Source of the DNA: Marinagarivorans algicola
GTDB taxonomy: Bacteria > Pseudomonadota > Gammaproteobacteria > Pseudomonadales > Cellvibrionaceae
Direction of reading: 5' to 3'
DNA: 64,000 bases
Assembly: GCF_001292705.1 (NCBI RefSeq)
Contig: NZ_LGAK01000020.1
Coordinates: 35,424-99,423 of the forward strand
The notes under the pieces were generated by a model, which ran no database searches, was not told the DNA's origin, and saw nothing but the letters and a program-made list of their open reading frames with translations. Numbering within the stretch: the first letter of the stretch is position 1; every line of letters starts with the position of its first letter. The position numbers and the translations under genes were made by a program. Positions 20,101 through 31,715 of this stretch are shown in pieces.

Positions 20101-20651
20101 AAAACGGTAGTGAGCTCTAGTACGTGATCGCGTGTTTTGCCATAGCGACAAGAGCCCTGGCCTGATGCGTCGGTATTGATCATACCGCCAATAGTGGCAC
20201 GGTTACTGGTTGACAGTTCTGGAGCAAAAAATAAGCCATAGGGCTTGATGGCTGCATTGAGCTGATCTTTGACAACCCCTGCTTGTACACGTGCCCAGCC
20301 TTGTTCAGCGTTTATTTCGAGGATGTTGTTCATGTGGCGACTCATATCAACCACTAGACCATCGGTTAATGACTGGCCATTTGTCCCGGTACCCCCTCCG
20401 CGCGGCGACAGTACGATACTATGATAATGCAAGCGGGCAGCAAGCTCTGTTAGGCGTGTTAGGTCATTGATATTTTTGGGATATACAATACCTTGGGGTA
20501 AAACTTGGTAAATGGAGTTATCCGTGGATAACACGGTACGGCTGGCGTAGTCCGGCGAGATGTCACCTTCAAAATCTGCTTCTTTAAGTGACTCTAAAAA
20601 CTGTAAATAGAGTGATTGGATGCTAGACGTTTGCTGTATTCGTGGAATCAT
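17166..20651 (-). CDS. ydiJ: FAD-linked oxidase / Fe-S protein, YdiJ-type (D-2-hydroxy acid dehydrogenase)
   Basis: This is a large flavoprotein that oxidises D-2-hydroxy acids. E. coli YdiJ is about 1018 residues; this one has 1161. The N-terminus (MIPRIQQ...YASRTVLSTDNSIYQVLP) matches YdiJ. A PCMH FAD domain follows (SPRGGGTGTNGQSL; GGMINTDASGQGSCRYG), then the FAD-oxidase C-domain (FGHVDAGVLHVRP; PFVEDTAVPPENL). Ferredoxin cysteines lie in CLACKSCVGQCPIKVD, and a cysteine-rich CCG motif (VGCCGMAGTFGHE) comes later. The last ~140 residues are an extra low-complexity tail with IVGPTIVGPTIVEPAIVKP repeats. It is transcribed alone. The exact substrate is not shown by the sequence. Confidence 0.88.
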   Translation of the reverse strand: MIPRIQQTSSIQSLYLQFLESLKEADFEGDISPDYASRTVLSTDNSIYQVLPQGIVYPKNINDLTRLTELAARLHYHSIVLSPRGGGTGTNGQSLTDGLVVDMSRHMNNILEINAEQGWARVQAGVVKDQLNAAIKPYGLFFAPELSTSNRATIGGMINTDASGQGSCRYGKTRDHVLELTTVLMDGNVLRSHAISDEQLATNGEEQNICGLAHRLVNNIQQEHQALIKEKFPPLNRCLTGYDLAHIRDANGQFNLNNILCGSEGTLGFIAEAKINLLTIPQYSALVIVNYDSFDSSLRDATHLMKAGPTSIETIDSRVLALAMGDSVWHDVAAYFPSENIDKIKGMNLVEYTADTKEELSNGIAQLITVLKSDEAGKGAVGHGLAMGDEAVKKIWNMRKKAVGLLGNAKGEGRPIPFVEDTAVPPENLADYIAEFRAILDSYNLTYGMFGHVDAGVLHVRPAIDMKDSTALKMVRDITDQVSALTQKYNGLLWGEHGKGVRSEYAPAFFGELFVQLQRIKGAFDPRNQLNPGKIATPVDSGQLLKIDEVPTRGQNDQTIPVKLWDGFSEAVYCNGNGACFNWNTADAMCPSYKVTRNRVHSPKGRASLIREWIKQLGEHGFNPENFEGNYDKLPAADSFMQRRRNSKDSNLHTKNATPSGGVKQYDFSHEVMDSMSQCLACKSCVGQCPIKVDVPEFRSKFLALYHTRYARPLKDYFVANLERFVPKMAHIAGIANFMQSLPPVKYFLQRAVGFVDSPKLSRIPFNQCLKELGIQYATTANIQNIRDEQKSQSVILVQDAFTRFFEAQVVLDSISILQKLGFNVLLAPYRPNGKPMHVHGFLKEFKKQATVTAEHLNTLAQSGIPLIGLDPAMTLAYRSEYVKALGEKDAPKVQLVQEWLATHLESLTDKKALFNEGTFKLLGHCTEKTNAPASTSLWQSVFSKLGQTLNIEAVGCCGMAGTFGHETQNREASAKIFDLSWRQPVTAAENKDALVATGYSCRSQSLREAGVHIAHPLQALLANFIGESSGKPTHHAKTIAPHTAATYVKPTDGSVAPAQTVESTIVGPTIVGPTIVEPAIVKPIIEARAAESLAPQEKLEPVQLIESTAPAESVEIIIPASNNPATQADANDTVDPITKALEDEIKALLNNSQEETHTTK
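17412..17461. repeat. In-gene 15-bp tandem repeat in dehydrogenase tail
   Basis: Three near-identical units of CTACAATAGTCGGTC run in tandem. They encode the repeated IVGPT pentapeptide of the extra C-terminal tail. The 15-bp period keeps the frame, so copy-number change alters only tail length. Confidence 0.7.
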
Positions 20652-21010
20652 TGGTTAAAAGCTCAAACATTTTTGATCGGTTATTCTACCTGTACGCGCG
20701 CCAGCTTCCAAATGATTGATAGGTCAGCGGTGTGTTTAGGTTTGTGCATTGGTGCTGTTTGTAGATGTTGTGTGCAGATGTTGTATGCTGGTCGTGTTTT
20801 GTGTAAATATAAAAAATTTGGCGGCAATCCGGTGTTGGCTATGCTGAGGTGCACTGTAGAGTGTGAATCCTACTTTTCTGGGTCATACCAATGGCTGCTA
20901 ATGAATTTATTTATGACTAAATGAGAGCGGTAGATGATTTATTTTTATCATTTTGGCTTGAGCTTATGCCTGAGTCCAGTGATTCGATGAATGATGAATA
21001 AGGGTTTAAT
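20652..21010. other. Intergenic gap, 359 bp, no supported gene
   Basis: A frame open from 20616 to 20924 crosses this gap but has no ribosome site, overlaps the start of the dehydrogenase gene and resembles nothing known. Nothing else was recognised apart from the promoter space for two divergent genes. Confidence 0.5.
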
Positions 21011-21256
21011 ATGTCTAGTCAAGTAACCAGTATTATTCAGTGGGTGACGTTAATATTTTGGTTAGGCGTTGCCATTAATGTACTGATAGTGCTTACTGTA
21101 GGCGGTCGACAGGTGTTGATTGTGCTAGGTGTGCTGTTATGCATGATTCATTCTATTGAATATGTGTTTGTGCGATTAATAATGCGTAAGCCTATTAGCT
21201 TCTTTAAAACAATGATTTATGGCTGTGGTCATTGGTTGCCCATGGTAAAAAAATAA
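21011..21256 (+). CDS. Small membrane protein, DUF1145-like
   Basis: This 81-residue protein has two or three hydrophobic segments (IIQWVTLIFWLGVAINVLIV; QVLIVLGVLLCMIHSIEYVF) and a short basic tail. Its pattern (HSIEYVFVR..., FFKTMIYGCGHWLP) resembles DUF1145/YhhL-type inner membrane proteins, whose function is unknown. An AGGG ribosome site lies before the ATG. It is monocistronic and followed at once by R2 copy b. Confidence 0.6.
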   Translation: MSSQVTSIIQWVTLIFWLGVAINVLIVLTVGGRQVLIVLGVLLCMIHSIEYVFVRLIMRKPISFFKTMIYGCGHWLPMVKK

Positions 21257-21257
21257 T

Positions 21258-21468
21258 ATCGCTATTCAGAGGTAACAACATTGCGCCCCCCTATATCCAT
21301 ACTGGGATTGGGCGCGCTACAAGCGCTCTTGACCGTTTGCTTCTCGACTCTGTGTTCCTCAAAGCCTAATCCTCGCTTTCCCTGCAAGGCCGACGCTTAA
21401 ATACCCAGCAAATAATCCATCAGCATCCTATCAGGTGAAAGGTGTCAGCTTGGCTAAACACTTACAAT
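21258..21468 (+). repeat. Dispersed repeat R2, copy b (~211 bp)
   Basis: The left end CGCTATTCAGAGGTAACAAC and right end AATCCATCAGCATCCTATCAGGTGAA...TCAGCTTGGCTAAACACTTACAAT match other R2 copies. The right 60 bases agree closely with the reverse complement of copy c at 39554. Confidence 0.7.
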
Positions 21469-21951
21469 ATAATGAGCTATCACTGACCCAGTGTTTGTTA
21501 TTGTGAGTAATATCGTATGGATATTGTTTGCATACCTACAAAGTAAGTCAGGTTTATAAAGTTGCTTTATTTTGTGTTGTGCTTTAGAGATAAGTGCTCG
21601 AAATACGTACTTCAAATAAAGCCGCATGAAACTAGGTATCACAGAAATACCATTGAGAACCCGCTGTGTTAATAGCGCGTTAAGTGGTCATGTGCGTGAC
21701 GTGGTGGCTTTTATTAATGTGCAGATACTACGCTGCGCCACTGGAATTTAGCGTGGGTTCAGTTTGCGCTTAGTACACTTTGATTCCAGTGCTTTAGTTA
21801 TATTCAGTATTCATTATAGAGTAAGTTGTTTTATGCCTTTATCTTCTAGCGTGAAGTGAGCTTGAAGGCTTGAGAAAAGGCGATGTAAGCTTTAAGGTTG
21901 AGTTCAATGACTTGTCAGCAAGAGCGATAAAGCCTCTAATTAGGATTTCAT
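21469..21951. other. Intergenic region before PepSY operon, no gene seen
   Basis: These 483 bp hold no credible ORF. A 9-bp inverted repeat, CACTGGAAT and ATTCCAGTG, lies near 21738-21791 with a 35-base spacer; its role is unknown. The promoter of the PepSY/two-component operon should lie near the right end. Confidence 0.4.
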
Positions 21952-22230
21952 ATGACGCGTTTGTTTTTTTGTAAAAAATGTTGGGTGCTGGGTGTCGCCA
22001 TGGTTAGCGCTCTGGTGGGGGGGCATGTGCAGGCTCAAGCAGGACGCGTGATCGATAAAGGCCGTGCTGCCGAAATAGCCCAAAGTAAATTTGGTGGCGA
22101 GCTATTCGGGAAAATCAAAAAAACAACAGCCAGTGATGGCAGCACAATTTTTGAAGTCCGTTTAGATACTAAGGGACATGTGGATATTATTGTGGTTGAT
22201 GCCAAGGGCAATGCCCGTCAAAAAAAATAA
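21952..22230 (+). CDS. Exported PepSY-domain protein
   Basis: A 92-residue protein with a signal peptide (GVAMVSALVGGHVQAQA) and a single PepSY domain (AAEIAQSKFGGELFGKIKKT...FEVRLDTKGHVDIIVVD). Short PepSY proteins are often encoded next to PhoPQ-like two-component systems and may act as periplasmic inhibitors or sensors. It lies 11 bp upstream of the response regulator and is probably the first gene of that operon. Confidence 0.85.
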   Translation: MTRLFFCKKCWVLGVAMVSALVGGHVQAQAGRVIDKGRAAEIAQSKFGGELFGKIKKTTASDGSTIFEVRLDTKGHVDIIVVDAKGNARQKK

Positions 22231-22241
22231 GGAACTAGGTC

Positions 22242-22985
22242 ATGCGTTTATTAGTAGTAGAAGATGAAGCGGCTATTCGTACGCAATTAGCTGAGTTTTT
22301 GGGTGGTCAAGGCTTTGCTGTGGATGTTGCCGCTGATGGCCGTGAAGGCTTGTTTTTGGCTACCGAGTACGATTACGATTTGGCTATTATCGATATCGGC
22401 TTGCCTGAAATAGACGGCATAGAGTTGATCACTAAGGCCCGCGCAGCCGGCAAAAGCTACCCGGTACTGATTTTGACTGCGCGCGGTAACTGGCAAGATA
22501 AAGTCACAGGCCTTGAAGCCGGTGCAGATGATTATTTAGTTAAACCTTTTCATAATGAAGAGATGCGCGCGCGCGTCAATGCGCTTATTCGCCGTGCTTC
22601 TGGCCATGCGAAGCCGCAGCTAGAGTTTGGCCCCGTTGTTATTGATACCGCTGGCAAGCAGGTATTGCTCAGTGGTAATGAAGTTGATTTGACGAGTTAC
22701 GAATACAATACCCTAGAGTATTTAGCACACCATGCAGGTGAGGCCATTACAAAAACAGTTTTAACTGAGCATTTATATCAACAAGACTTTGAGCGCGATA
22801 GCAATGTGATTGAAGTCTTTGTTGGGCGCTTGCGCAAAAAGCTAGATCCTAAAGGCGAGCTAGAGTTGATTACAACAATTCGTGGGCGTGGCTACCGCTT
22901 TAACCCTGAACCGAATACCCCGGCTGTTAATGCGCCTGACGCTGACAGTGATACCGGCGCCGCGCACAATAATACCGCCTCTTAA
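22242..22985 (+). CDS. OmpR/PhoP-family response regulator
   Basis: The 247-residue protein has a receiver domain with phospho-acceptor D51 (LAIIDIGLPEIDG), an acidic pocket (VEDEA) and conserved Lys in DDYLVKPF, followed by an OmpR-type winged helix (DLTSYEYNTLEYL; DSNVIEVFVGRLRKKL; TIRGRGYRF). A short Ala/Asn/Asp-rich tail ends the protein. Its stop overlaps the start of the kinase gene (TAATG), which means translational coupling. It resembles PhoP; the signal cannot be read from the sequence. Confidence 0.95.
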   Translation: MRLLVVEDEAAIRTQLAEFLGGQGFAVDVAADGREGLFLATEYDYDLAIIDIGLPEIDGIELITKARAAGKSYPVLILTARGNWQDKVTGLEAGADDYLVKPFHNEEMRARVNALIRRASGHAKPQLEFGPVVIDTAGKQVLLSGNEVDLTSYEYNTLEYLAHHAGEAITKTVLTEHLYQQDFERDSNVIEVFVGRLRKKLDPKGELELITTIRGRGYRFNPEPNTPAVNAPDADSDTGAAHNNTAS

Positions 22986-24385
22986 TGCGTTGGTTGACGG
23001 CGGTGGGTTGGCCTCGATTGTCAGCGTCATCGCTAAGTATACGGTTATTTTTTGCCTCGGTGGTCTTGTTGCCGTTTTTACTGGGCTTTAGCGCCACGAT
23101 GCTCGACTACGCTTTTAAGCTCAGCTTAGAAACGGCCGAGCGCGATGCTCTGCGCAGCCAAGTGTATTTATTGCTCGGTGTGGCCGAGCCCGATGAGCAC
23201 ACCCTCGAGATGCCACCGGCGTTAACCGAGCCACGCTTTGGTGAGCTTAATTCGGGCCTGTACGGCTGGATTGTTGATGGTCAGGGGCAGGTCATTTGGC
23301 AGTCCCGCTCGACGGATCTTATTCCTGCCGATTACTTCCCGCCTTTGGTATCGCCTTTTAATGCCGGTATTAAACACTTTTTTAGCAGCGCCTTTAATGC
23401 CGATGATTTTTATGTCATGAGTTACGACACGATTTGGCCTGTGGGGGGCGCAGATCGCCCTTTCAGATTTGTTGTTGCGCATAGTCAAGCCGATTTAAAA
23501 GCCAGCCTTGCCGCTTACCGTGAGCGTTTATTGATGTGGGTGGTGGGCTTAGCACTGCTCCTTATTGTGGTGCAAAGTGTGATTGCGCGATGGGGCTTGT
23601 TGCCTTTGCGTCGTTTAGCGCGCAACTTAGAGCTAGTGGAGGCAGGTAAAAGCCAGGCGCTGGCAGGGCAGTATCCTGCCGATATTCGCCCCGTCACCGA
23701 AAACCTCAACAAGGTGCTGCGTGCCGAGCAAGCTCAGCGTGAGCGCTATCGCAATACGCTCGGTGATTTGGCTCATAGTCTGAAAACACCCCTGTCGGTG
23801 GTGCGCGGGCAGTTAGAGACTGCGGCTAGCAACCCACAAGAGCTCACAGCGGTGGTCAATGAGCAAATTAATCGCATGAGTATGATTATTGACCATCAAC
23901 TACGCCGCGCCAGTGCTCAGGTCACGCAAAATGCGGTTTATGCACGGGTGTTGGTTAAGCCGCTAATTGAGCGATTGGCGGTGGCAATGCAAAAAGTGTA
24001 TCAACAAAAAGAGGTGAGTATCTCAGTGTTTATTGACGATAACCTACCGTTTTTGGGTGATGAAGCCGACTTGATGGAGGTGGCGGGTAATTTGATCGAA
24101 AACGCCTGTAAATACGGTAATAGTCAAGTACGTATTTGTGCAAATATTGTAGGTGATGATCTACTGATTAGCATTGAAGATGATGGCCCCGGTGTCGCGG
24201 ATACTCTTAAGAGCACAATTTTGACCCGCGGCGCTCGTGCTGACACGGCGACATCGGGTCAAGGTATTGGTTTATCGGTTGCGGTTGATATTGTGAGTAG
24301 TTATGGTGGCAGTCTTCAAATTAGCCGCTCCAATTTAGGAGGGGCTAGCTTCAATATTTCCCTACCTGCGCACGGAGAGTCATAA
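22985..24385 (+). CDS. Membrane sensor histidine kinase (PhoQ-like)
   Basis: This 466-residue kinase has two membrane segments (about 18-40 and 178-198) around a periplasmic domain of about 135 residues. A HAMP-like linker and a HisKA box with H263 (LGDLAHSLKTPLSVV) follow. The ATPase has an N-box (GNLIENACKYG), DDGPG and GQGIGLSVAVDI. The layout and the H-box with SLKTP match PhoQ-type kinases. It is the cognate partner of the regulator it overlaps by 1 bp. Confidence 0.95.
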   Translation: MRWLTAVGWPRLSASSLSIRLFFASVVLLPFLLGFSATMLDYAFKLSLETAERDALRSQVYLLLGVAEPDEHTLEMPPALTEPRFGELNSGLYGWIVDGQGQVIWQSRSTDLIPADYFPPLVSPFNAGIKHFFSSAFNADDFYVMSYDTIWPVGGADRPFRFVVAHSQADLKASLAAYRERLLMWVVGLALLLIVVQSVIARWGLLPLRRLARNLELVEAGKSQALAGQYPADIRPVTENLNKVLRAEQAQRERYRNTLGDLAHSLKTPLSVVRGQLETAASNPQELTAVVNEQINRMSMIIDHQLRRASAQVTQNAVYARVLVKPLIERLAVAMQKVYQQKEVSISVFIDDNLPFLGDEADLMEVAGNLIENACKYGNSQVRICANIVGDDLLISIEDDGPGVADTLKSTILTRGARADTATSGQGIGLSVAVDIVSSYGGSLQISRSNLGGASFNISLPAHGES

Positions 24386-24386
24386 C

Positions 24387-24803
24387 TTGTGCCCTGATGT
24401 TCATACTGGCTTAGTCATTGCCGGGCCCTCTCGGTTGGTTCGCTTTCAAAGATTTACACTGCCTATACGCATATTACAGTTTGCGGTGGCATTGATTATT
24501 TTTTGTTATGCGGCTTTATCGCCAGCGCCTCAATTTGTGGGCAACCATACTGATACCTCTATGCATTTTGTAGGCAATGTCTTGTTGTTTGTTTCTGCTT
24601 GGGTGGCTTTGTGGGGACGTCTTCCGATTATTAAGTTAGCGGTTTGCTTACTGCCCTTTAGCTGCGCTATTGAGCTGGCCCAGTACTTTTCACCGGGCCG
24701 TATGGTCGATGCCAAAGATATGATCGTGAATATTACAGGCCTGGGTGTTGGGGCTGTTGTGTCTGCTGTGTTTCAGCGGTTGCTGGCTAAGCTCCTCGGG
24801 TAG
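24387..24803 (+). CDS. VanZ-family membrane protein
   Basis: A 138-residue protein with about four transmembrane helices and the VanZ pattern (MHFVGNVLLFVSAWVALWG; CAIELAQYFSPGRMVDAKDMIVNITG). The start appears to be TTG at 24387, one base after the kinase stop; no in-frame ATG occurs until residue 59. This spacing makes it the fourth gene of the PepSY/two-component operon. It may be linked to envelope stress or antibiotic tolerance, but only by family. Confidence 0.8.
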   Translation: MCPDVHTGLVIAGPSRLVRFQRFTLPIRILQFAVALIIFCYAALSPAPQFVGNHTDTSMHFVGNVLLFVSAWVALWGRLPIIKLAVCLLPFSCAIELAQYFSPGRMVDAKDMIVNITGLGVGAVVSAVFQRLLAKLLG

Positions 24804-24823
24804 AGCCTTTGTAGGGTAATACT

Positions 24824-25447
24824 TCATATTCTGGGCTGAATATGGCGGAATGTTAAATTAATGCGGCCCTCGATGGCTTGTGTTGTTTTGGTGATATTGT
24901 GCTGCCAGTAACGCTGAGTCTTACCCGTCATTACCAATAAATCGCCGCCCCCCAAATTAAAAGCCATTTTTTGTGTTTTGTCTTGTTTATTACGCAAGTT
25001 AAATTGACGTGGGCTACCTAAGCTGACGGAGGCTATAGTGGGGGTTGCACCCAGTTCAGGCTCATCATCACTGTGCCACCCCATACCATCATTACCATTG
25101 CGATAATAATTGCACAGTACGGCATTAAAATGTGTATCAAGTGTTGCCTCAAGGGTGTTTTTTATTATCAGTAGTAGCGGGTGCCAAGGTTGCGCTTCAA
25201 GCCTTTTGCCTGAGTAGCTGTGGTTTGTATGAGGGTCTGCGTAATAAGTACTTAGGCGAGGCTCTAAATGTTTTTTACCATACACGGTCACCTCACCTTG
25301 CCGCCAAGTTAATTGCTCAAGCAGCTGTGTGTAAGTTGTGTTGGGGTCTAAATGCATGTGGCTTTGTATGTAATCTGGGTGCCAGTATAGGCTGAGATTA
25401 TCATGTGTGTGCCATGACCCTACCGCGTGCTGATTCAATAAATCCAT
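24824..25447 (-). CDS. alkB: AlkB-like 2-oxoglutarate/Fe(II) dioxygenase
   Basis: AlkB-family enzymes reverse N-alkyl damage in DNA or RNA by oxidative demethylation. The 207-residue length fits. The iron site HxD is in YYRNGNDGMGWHSDDEPELG, the distal His in WQHNITK, and the 2-oxoglutarate arginines in GRINLTFRHI. The product looks closer to the AlkB type seen in marine proteobacteria and eukaryotic ALKBH2/3 than to E. coli AlkB. It is convergent with the VanZ gene with 20 bp between. Confidence 0.9.
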   Translation of the reverse strand: MDLLNQHAVGSWHTHDNLSLYWHPDYIQSHMHLDPNTTYTQLLEQLTWRQGEVTVYGKKHLEPRLSTYYADPHTNHSYSGKRLEAQPWHPLLLIIKNTLEATLDTHFNAVLCNYYRNGNDGMGWHSDDEPELGATPTIASVSLGSPRQFNLRNKQDKTQKMAFNLGGGDLLVMTGKTQRYWQHNITKTTQAIEGRINLTFRHIQPRI

Positions 25448-25732
25448 AAAATAGAGTTACCTGTTTGAGAGACATGTATTGATAGTGTATTGGTGTCACT
25501 GAATAAGTGTTCATACGGCCTATTTCGGCTGGCCTATCGATTATATAAAAAATATGGATACTGTTTCTTTTTTGGCGCGGTTTATCTGCAAGATTGAATC
25601 GAATAAAGTCACTTTCTCGTCAGCGTATGCAATGAGCGCCACGGTGACGGAGTAACTGGTGATTACACCCAGATATAAGCCGAATCATGATAAGCCAGCC
25701 AATATGAAAGTCAGCAGAGGAATGAAATAGCT

Positions 25733-26644
25733 ATGTCACTGAATCAATTACAGCGTGCTCGCGCTTTAGATTTACCGTCACGAGAAGCCATGCTTCAGCG
25801 TGCCCCGTCAGTTCAGCAGTTTTGGATGGATAACCAGCTTTTACTCAGTGATGCGTGGGCGCAGTGGGAGCACAGCGAGAAAGACCACCTAGTAGCTCTT
25901 GACGATTCGCTGCTGGATGCCAACTTGCGTCAGACGGTTGCACAAGCCTGGCAAAATCCGACTAAAGAGTCGGCTGTGCAAGAGCTTTGGCAAGAGCTCG
26001 CCCCTGATGTTTTTGAATGTCAGTTCTTTGATCCAGAGCGCCTTGCGGACTTACGCGATTATCTCGATAAAGTATCGATGGCCAATATTCCGATGCGCCC
26101 GCCTTACGGCATCGCACTTAACCGTGGGGGTGCAATGCTCGATCGTCGCTCAGAAGGTTTTTTGGCGGCCCCGGGTTTCCAAGTCTTTTACCGTGAGTTA
26201 CTGGATCGGTATATGCGGCCCATTGCACGGCTCTTATTTCCTGAGGTGACGGGCTATGATACGCAAACGTTTGGTTTTTCGATTCAGTATCAAGCCAGCA
26301 AAGATACGTCGTTGCGCTTGCACACGGATGCCTCGGCGGTCACGCTGAATATTAACCTGAATAAGCCTGGTGAAGTATTTACAGGGTCTGTCGTTGATTT
26401 TTACAACTCAGCGACAGGGCAAGTGAAGGCGTTTACTTTTAAGCCCGGTACCGCCGTCATTCATCGAGGCAGTGTTGCGCATAAGGCCCACCCCATTAGC
26501 AGCGGTGAGCGGACTAATTTTGTTTTATGGCTATACGGGGAGCGCGGGCAAATACCTCCCCACAGCACACCGAGAAAGCTTATTGAGCCGGCTCAACGCT
26601 GGACAATACCGCCGGTTATCGCTGATGACTTTGCACCGTTTTGA
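25733..26644 (+). CDS. 2OG-Fe(II) oxygenase, substrate unknown
   Basis: This 303-residue protein has a double-stranded beta-helix pattern: HxD at LHTDASAVTLNIN and a distal His plus Arg in HPISSGERTNFVLWLYG. The N-terminal ~85 residues are helical and unassigned. It belongs to the prolyl-4-hydroxylase-like 2OG oxygenases, which may hydroxylate proteins or small molecules. It is monocistronic and unrelated in sequence to the AlkB gene next door. No pathway is apparent from neighbours. Confidence 0.75.
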   Translation: MSLNQLQRARALDLPSREAMLQRAPSVQQFWMDNQLLLSDAWAQWEHSEKDHLVALDDSLLDANLRQTVAQAWQNPTKESAVQELWQELAPDVFECQFFDPERLADLRDYLDKVSMANIPMRPPYGIALNRGGAMLDRRSEGFLAAPGFQVFYRELLDRYMRPIARLLFPEVTGYDTQTFGFSIQYQASKDTSLRLHTDASAVTLNINLNKPGEVFTGSVVDFYNSATGQVKAFTFKPGTAVIHRGSVAHKAHPISSGERTNFVLWLYGERGQIPPHSTPRKLIEPAQRWTIPPVIADDFAPF

Positions 26645-26692
26645 TGTGTGTATGATTGGTTAGGCTATGTTGGTTAGGCTATATAGGCTAAA

Positions 26693-27262
26693 TTAGTTGT
26701 CTCTGGCTTTGTTAAAGCCATAAATGACAAAGCAAAGAGATAAAAGTTGCTGCGCCATTAATAGCGGTTTGTCTTGTAAGAGCATTAACGCTGCCATGCT
26801 AATATTCATCAGCATAAAAAACAGCCAACCTTTAGGGCTGTTTTTTGCCATAAAATAGCTACCCATTAAAAAACCTAGCATGACACCCATTTCAATCACC
26901 TGAGATATCGACGTAATACCGCCGTGAACACTCAGACTATAGGTAAGTCCAAAAGCCAAAGACGAGTAAGTGCACACTGTGACAAAAAGGTTAAATTTTT
27001 TGTGAGGCTTTTTATTGTTATGGTAGGTGTTGTATAAACCCAGCAACATAGCGGGTACGCCACCGGCCTCTATTGATGCGGCTATCCAATTTTGATGGCT
27101 AATTAATAAGATAACCCATGCCGGCACACCCAGAATATACATTGACCAGCCTGCAATTTTTAGGCGCTTTTGGACTTCGCCACGGTGCTTTGCACTCAGT
27201 GCAAATAATACCTTATTGATCAGGTAAAATGACCCGCCCCATAACTGTAAAATCAAGTCCAT
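26693..27262 (-). CDS. Integral membrane protein of unknown function (PnuC-like layout)
   Basis: The ATG at 27262 (MDLILQLWGGSFYL) is preferred over an upstream TTG, giving 189 residues with about six hydrophobic segments. The arrangement, and the WVILLISHQNWIAASIEAGG region, loosely recall PnuC-type vitamin transporters, but similarity is too weak for a call. It is divided from the metal efflux operon by a strong terminator. Confidence 0.6.
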   Translation of the reverse strand: MDLILQLWGGSFYLINKVLFALSAKHRGEVQKRLKIAGWSMYILGVPAWVILLISHQNWIAASIEAGGVPAMLLGLYNTYHNNKKPHKKFNLFVTVCTYSSLAFGLTYSLSVHGGITSISQVIEMGVMLGFLMGSYFMAKNSPKGWLFFMLMNISMAALMLLQDKPLLMAQQLLSLCFVIYGFNKARDN

Positions 27263-27427
27263 ATTTTTTCTTCTGATCAACTATCGCTGTATACGCAATG
27301 TCGGTATGTTGTTTGATGAAATATTTCAAAATATGACCAATAATTAAAAATCACATTATTGGCTCATTGGCAATACTACCTTTTTTGATCTGAGTAAACA
27401 ATATACTGTTTTTTTGTGATTTATCCT

Positions 27428-27476
27428 AAAAAGGCTCGAAAGCTCTCTAAAACTATGGGGAGAGTCGAGCCTTTTT
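27428..27476. terminator. Bidirectional terminator ending the metal efflux operon
   Basis: AAAAAGGCTCGA (27428-27439) pairs perfectly with TCGAGCCTTTTT (27465-27476), and CTCTC/GAGAG inside extends the stem. On the minus strand the T-run follows the stem, 32 bp beyond the stop of the RND gene. Confidence 0.9.
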
Positions 27477-27508
27477 AGTCAGCGTTGATAATTTTTATTG
27501 TGAATAAC

Positions 27509-30655
<3,147 letters not shown>

Positions 30656-31645
30656 TTAATGCGAATGCTCGGCGCCAGATTTTTCAATATCAGCTTTGAC
30701 TAAAAAACTGTTATCCGTGACATATTCATCACCGGCGTGCAGGCCTTTAAGGACCTCGGTATATTGGCCGTCACTTTGGCCCAAGGTGAGTGCATGCGCT
30801 TCGTAGCGCTCGCCCTTTTTAACAAAAACGACGCGGTTGCCTTCCATTGTTTGGATGGCATTATTGTCAATAGCTAATGCGACAGTGATTGTTTGCGTTG
30901 CTATTGCCCCTTCAATAAATAACCCAGGTGTTAAGTGAGTATTTGAAGGTAAAGGCGCCCGTGCCACGATATAGGCTTGATTGGATTCGCTGGGTAAAAT
31001 ATGGGCGATCACGGTATGGATGGGTGTATTTTTATGCTTGATGGAAACTTTTTTGCCGGCTTCAACATGCTCAGCGTGACTGGGGAAGACACTAAACTCT
31101 GCCCATAATTGGCTGGTATCGGTTAGGGTAAATAACGGTGTTTCTTGGATGAGCTCTCCGGCGTTAGCGTGGCGCGCGGTGATCATGCCGTCAAAGGGTG
31201 CTTTTAATGTGTAGCGCTTTAAGCTTTCGTTAGATTCTATGTCGGCGAGTATGTCGCCCTTTTTTACATGATCGCCAATCGTGGCACGAACGTTCTTAAT
31301 GACACCGGCAAAACGAGCACGTAGATGACTCACTTTGTTTGGCGCTAATGCTACTTTGCCGTAGATTTGCGTTGTTTTTTGTAGCGTGACCGCGCTTACT
31401 TCAGCTGTTTGAATCCCCACTGTTTTAGCCATAGTTTCGCTAATTATTGTGGCGTCGTGATGGTCTTCATCGCCATGCTTGTGATCACTCCCTGCGTGCG
31501 TGAGCGGAGTCAGCAGCAAGGCGATCAATAGCGCGATGGCAGTGACTCGATATTGAGTGGTGTTGTAAGTGATGCGTTTTATTATATGGTTAAGTACTGC
31601 GTTATAGCCTGATGATGGAAAGGCTAATCGTGTTTTTAATGTCAT
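30656..31645 (-). CDS. czcB: Metal efflux periplasmic adaptor, CzcB-type
   Basis: Membrane-fusion protein linking the RND pump to the outer-membrane channel. The ATG at 31645 (MTLKTRLAF) is likely; starts at 31654 and 31690 are alternatives. A hydrophobic N-terminal segment (VTAIALLIALLLTPLTHA) is followed by a His/Asp-rich patch (SDHKHGDEDHHD), a probable metal-binding site. The barrel-sandwich lipoyl-like halves are IKNVRATIGDHVKKGDILADI and YTLKAPFDGMITARHANAGE. It lies directly upstream of czcA. Confidence 0.9.
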   Translation of the reverse strand: MTLKTRLAFPSSGYNAVLNHIIKRITYNTTQYRVTAIALLIALLLTPLTHAGSDHKHGDEDHHDATIISETMAKTVGIQTAEVSAVTLQKTTQIYGKVALAPNKVSHLRARFAGVIKNVRATIGDHVKKGDILADIESNESLKRYTLKAPFDGMITARHANAGELIQETPLFTLTDTSQLWAEFSVFPSHAEHVEAGKKVSIKHKNTPIHTVIAHILPSESNQAYIVARAPLPSNTHLTPGLFIEGAIATQTITVALAIDNNAIQTMEGNRVVFVKKGERYEAHALTLGQSDGQYTEVLKGLHAGDEYVTDNSFLVKADIEKSGAEHSH

Positions 31646-31715
31646 GGGGTACATCCAAAATTTGTGATTAAAAATAGAGTAAAAGTACAAAAGCTTGCCA
31701 TGAATACGGAGTCAA

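Noticed and set aside
20616..20924. Plus-strand ORF of 102 codons
   Set aside because: It overlaps the start of the dehydrogenase gene on the other strand and has no ribosome site or similarity.
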